The translations under genes and the position numbers were made by a program. DNA of 49,930 nt from a bacterium. GTDB taxonomy: Bacteria; Bdellovibrionota; UBA1018. The notes under the pieces are model-generated. The model ran no database searches and was not told where the DNA came from. It worked only from the letters and a program-made list of their open reading frames with translations. This document shows positions 48,480 to 49,930 of this stretch, piece after piece (the stretch's first letter is position 1; each line of letters begins with the position of its first letter). The stretch covers positions 1 to 49,930 of the forward strand of contig JAIEMT010000057.1 in NCBI GenBank assembly GCA_019751945.1. The letters run 5' to 3'.

Positions 48480-49148
48480 ATGCTCAATACCTGGCTCGAA
48501 ACAGCGGTCGTTGTACTGGTGGGTGGAATTGTCTTTGCTCTTCTTCATAGGGTGAACAAGAAGTACCGAGTCCCTACGGCGATCGGGCTCGGGGTTTGGC
48601 TCCTTTATAGTGGAGCAATGGCGGCCTTCGGTCTCCTCTTGGATTTTGACTCCATGCCGCCACCCATGTTTCGAGTGGTGGTGCCCGGAATAGTGGGTGT
48701 TACAGCAATCGCCTTTTCCAAGCTTGGAACACGAATAGTGAAAGACTTGAGCTATGTCGAGCTTATTGGGTTTCAATCGTTTCGCATTCCGGTGGAGCTG
48801 ATTCTCTTAGGTTTAATGCACGCCGGAACCATTCCCATTCAAATGACGTTTGAAGGTCGCAACGGAGACATTCTCACCGGGATTTCGGCGCTGTTCGTCG
48901 CTTACGCCGTTCGCAAGAAACCGAAAAGGGGGTTGATCTGGGCGTGGAATATTTTCGGCCTAGCCTTGCTTGTGAATATTGTCACGGTAGCCATTCTTTC
49001 GATGCCGGGAAGAACCCGCACATTTATGAACGAGCCACCGAACCTCGCCGTCTTTTCATTTCCCTATGTTTGGATTCCAGCTGTGTTTGTGATGCTGGCT
49101 CTTTTCGGCCACTTGCTGGTCTTTAGAAAACTCCTGGGTCCGAAATGA
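48480..49148 (+). CDS. multi-pass membrane protein, unknown function
   Basis: 222 residues with about seven hydrophobic segments. The conserved-looking core IGFQSFRIPVELILLGLM ... GTIPIQMTFEGRNGDILTGI falls between helices, and I have seen similar wording in unnamed membrane proteins of other phyla, but cannot give a function. No signal peptide, no cysteines of note. A -10-like TACACT seven bases upstream of the ATG suggests a leaderless transcript. It follows the KGG gene's terminator, so it has its own promoter. Confidence 0.78.
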   Translation: MLNTWLETAVVVLVGGIVFALLHRVNKKYRVPTAIGLGVWLLYSGAMAAFGLLLDFDSMPPPMFRVVVPGIVGVTAIAFSKLGTRIVKDLSYVELIGFQSFRIPVELILLGLMHAGTIPIQMTFEGRNGDILTGISALFVAYAVRKKPKRGLIWAWNIFGLALLVNIVTVAILSMPGRTRTFMNEPPNLAVFSFPYVWIPAVFVMLALFGHLLVFRKLLGPK

Positions 49149-49280
49149 CACATTGTTAGGAATTCGACAGGCGTCAGGCTTTTATTGTTCACCTCGGAAA
49201 ATTTTCTGAATTATTCCGCGCAATCTTCCTGGCCCACCCGTTGCAATACTCCCTCTAAAATAAATTCGAGAGGGATGATC

Positions 49281-49856
49281 ATGAAAACCATTCGTTTGCT
49301 TCCTGTTTTTTGCTTAGTTCTTGTTTCTAGCGCCTACGCTGCACCGAAAGAAAGAAAGCTGAATCAACAGATGGTTCAGCTCAAGAACGAACTTACCATC
49401 GAAGCACGAAAGAAGAGAGGCAACGAAAAGGTAGAGGCAGAAGCACAGATCGCCATCGTCTCAGAATATTTAGGATCCGGCATCGTTACCAAAAGACAAC
49501 TCATCGAAAAGTATAAAGCTCTCCAAAGCACCTCAGCCTTTATGTTTTCTCAGCTTCCTTTTATGGGTGGCTTGGGCGGTTTCGGAGATATACAGAATTC
49601 CGTTTTTACAAATCTCGGCGCACAAATGGCCGTTATTGAAAAACTAGTTCCAAACATTCGCCAAATTGCCCCACCCAGTTTTGGTGTTGGGGGATTGGGA
49701 TCTCCCACTGGACTGCCTGCATTCGGATACTTAGCCTACGTCTATGACGGCAAAGAGTTCAAACCGAACCCTTACCTTCCCGGCAGCGGTTACGGTGTAG
49801 GGGTGGGAGGATTTGGATTTCCCCCTGCGATGAGCGCTCCCGCAGAAAAAAATTAG
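49281..49856 (+). CDS. small secreted protein with a Gly/Phe-rich C-terminus
   Basis: 191 residues from the ATG at 49281, chosen over 49275 and 49185 because AGAGGG stands six bases upstream and the signal peptide is clean (MKTIRLLPVFCLVLVSSAYA, then APK). A charged helical first half (KKRGNEKVEAEAQIAIV) is followed by a Gly/Phe/Pro-rich tail (GGLGGFGDIQ, GVGGLGSPTGLPAFG, YGVGVGGFGFPP). No cysteines in the mature part, no known family. An AT-rich imperfect inverted repeat (AAAATCCA at 49868, TGGATTTT at 49904) follows and may help end the transcript. Confidence 0.75.
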   Translation: MKTIRLLPVFCLVLVSSAYAAPKERKLNQQMVQLKNELTIEARKKRGNEKVEAEAQIAIVSEYLGSGIVTKRQLIEKYKALQSTSAFMFSQLPFMGGLGGFGDIQNSVFTNLGAQMAVIEKLVPNIRQIAPPSFGVGGLGSPTGLPAFGYLAYVYDGKEFKPNPYLPGSGYGVGVGGFGFPPAMSAPAEKN

Positions 49857-49930
49857 CAGGCTGATGAAAAATCCAAATTTTAGTGTTTGATTTTCTCTGA
49901 ATCTGGATTTTCTTTCTTTCGTTTTGGTTT

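Noticed and set aside
1-49930. CRISPR array, prophage, insertion sequence or integron
   Set aside because: No regularly spaced repeats, transposase, integrase or phage structural genes were seen.

Overview
The window looks like chromosomal DNA of a free-living, double-membraned bacterium. GC content is near 50 percent and genes are packed on both strands. A striking share encode exported proteins (Sec, Tat and lipoprotein signals). The mix suggests the Bdellovibrionota or a related 'deltaproteobacterial' lineage: trypsin-like and fungalysin-like secreted proteases, many small secreted unknowns, an RRM/RGG RNA-binding protein beside a DEAD-box helicase, CPA2 transport, and an orphan sigma-54 regulator. 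This is inference from gene style; there is no rRNA or phylogenetic marker. I see no phage, IS element, CRISPR array or origin.

Layout. 0-3.8 kb: tRNA-Ser(GGA), a secreted unknown, a membrane-anchored glutamate-synthase-like FMN protein and a small secreted protein. 3.8-11.8 kb: the most notable block, a candidate terpenoid biosynthesis cluster. A LysR regulator sits over a Baeyer-Villiger-type monooxygenase and a Tat-exported NTF2-like protein on the minus strand. It is divergent from a translationally coupled P450 / class I terpene-synthase-like / GFA operon. Converging on that operon are an SDR and a GMC oxidoreductase, the latter cut by one in-frame TAG. 12-15.9 kb: tandem secreted paralogues, an unknown with possible caspase-like His/Cys residues, an orphan OmpR-type regulator and a secreted trypsin-like protease.

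16-23.8 kb: RRM protein, perfect terminator, DEAD-box helicase, acyl desaturase, CPA2 antiporter, Fur-family regulator, OprB-like porin. 23.8-28.6 kb: a five-gene minus-strand run with a secreted paralogue pair, an Lgt-like protein fused to a lipoprotein with a caspase-like domain, NADH dehydrogenase II and an outer-membrane barrel. 28.7-35.7 kb: an M20 peptidase homologue lacking both active-site His motifs, an exported hydrolase, a 959-residue secreted unknown, a catalytically degraded single-domain DEAD-box protein, and an MscS channel whose ribosome binding site lies in a hairpin.

35.8-49.9 kb: small secreted proteins and a lipoprotein, a 50-residue DUF5989 membrane protein, an RCC1-repeat protein, a ceramidase-family membrane protein, a PHP phosphoesterase, SDR plus threonine ammonia-lyase, a fungalysin-like metalloprotease with its prodomain apparently encoded by the next gene, an NtrC-family regulator, hemerythrin-like and KGG-motif stress proteins, and two unknowns.

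Two themes recur. Several intact ORFs are enzyme homologues with missing active sites (M20, DEAD-box; to a lesser extent BVMO and Fur). Several genes have -10-like hexamers six or seven bases before the start codon and no Shine-Dalgarno sequence, suggesting leaderless mRNAs.
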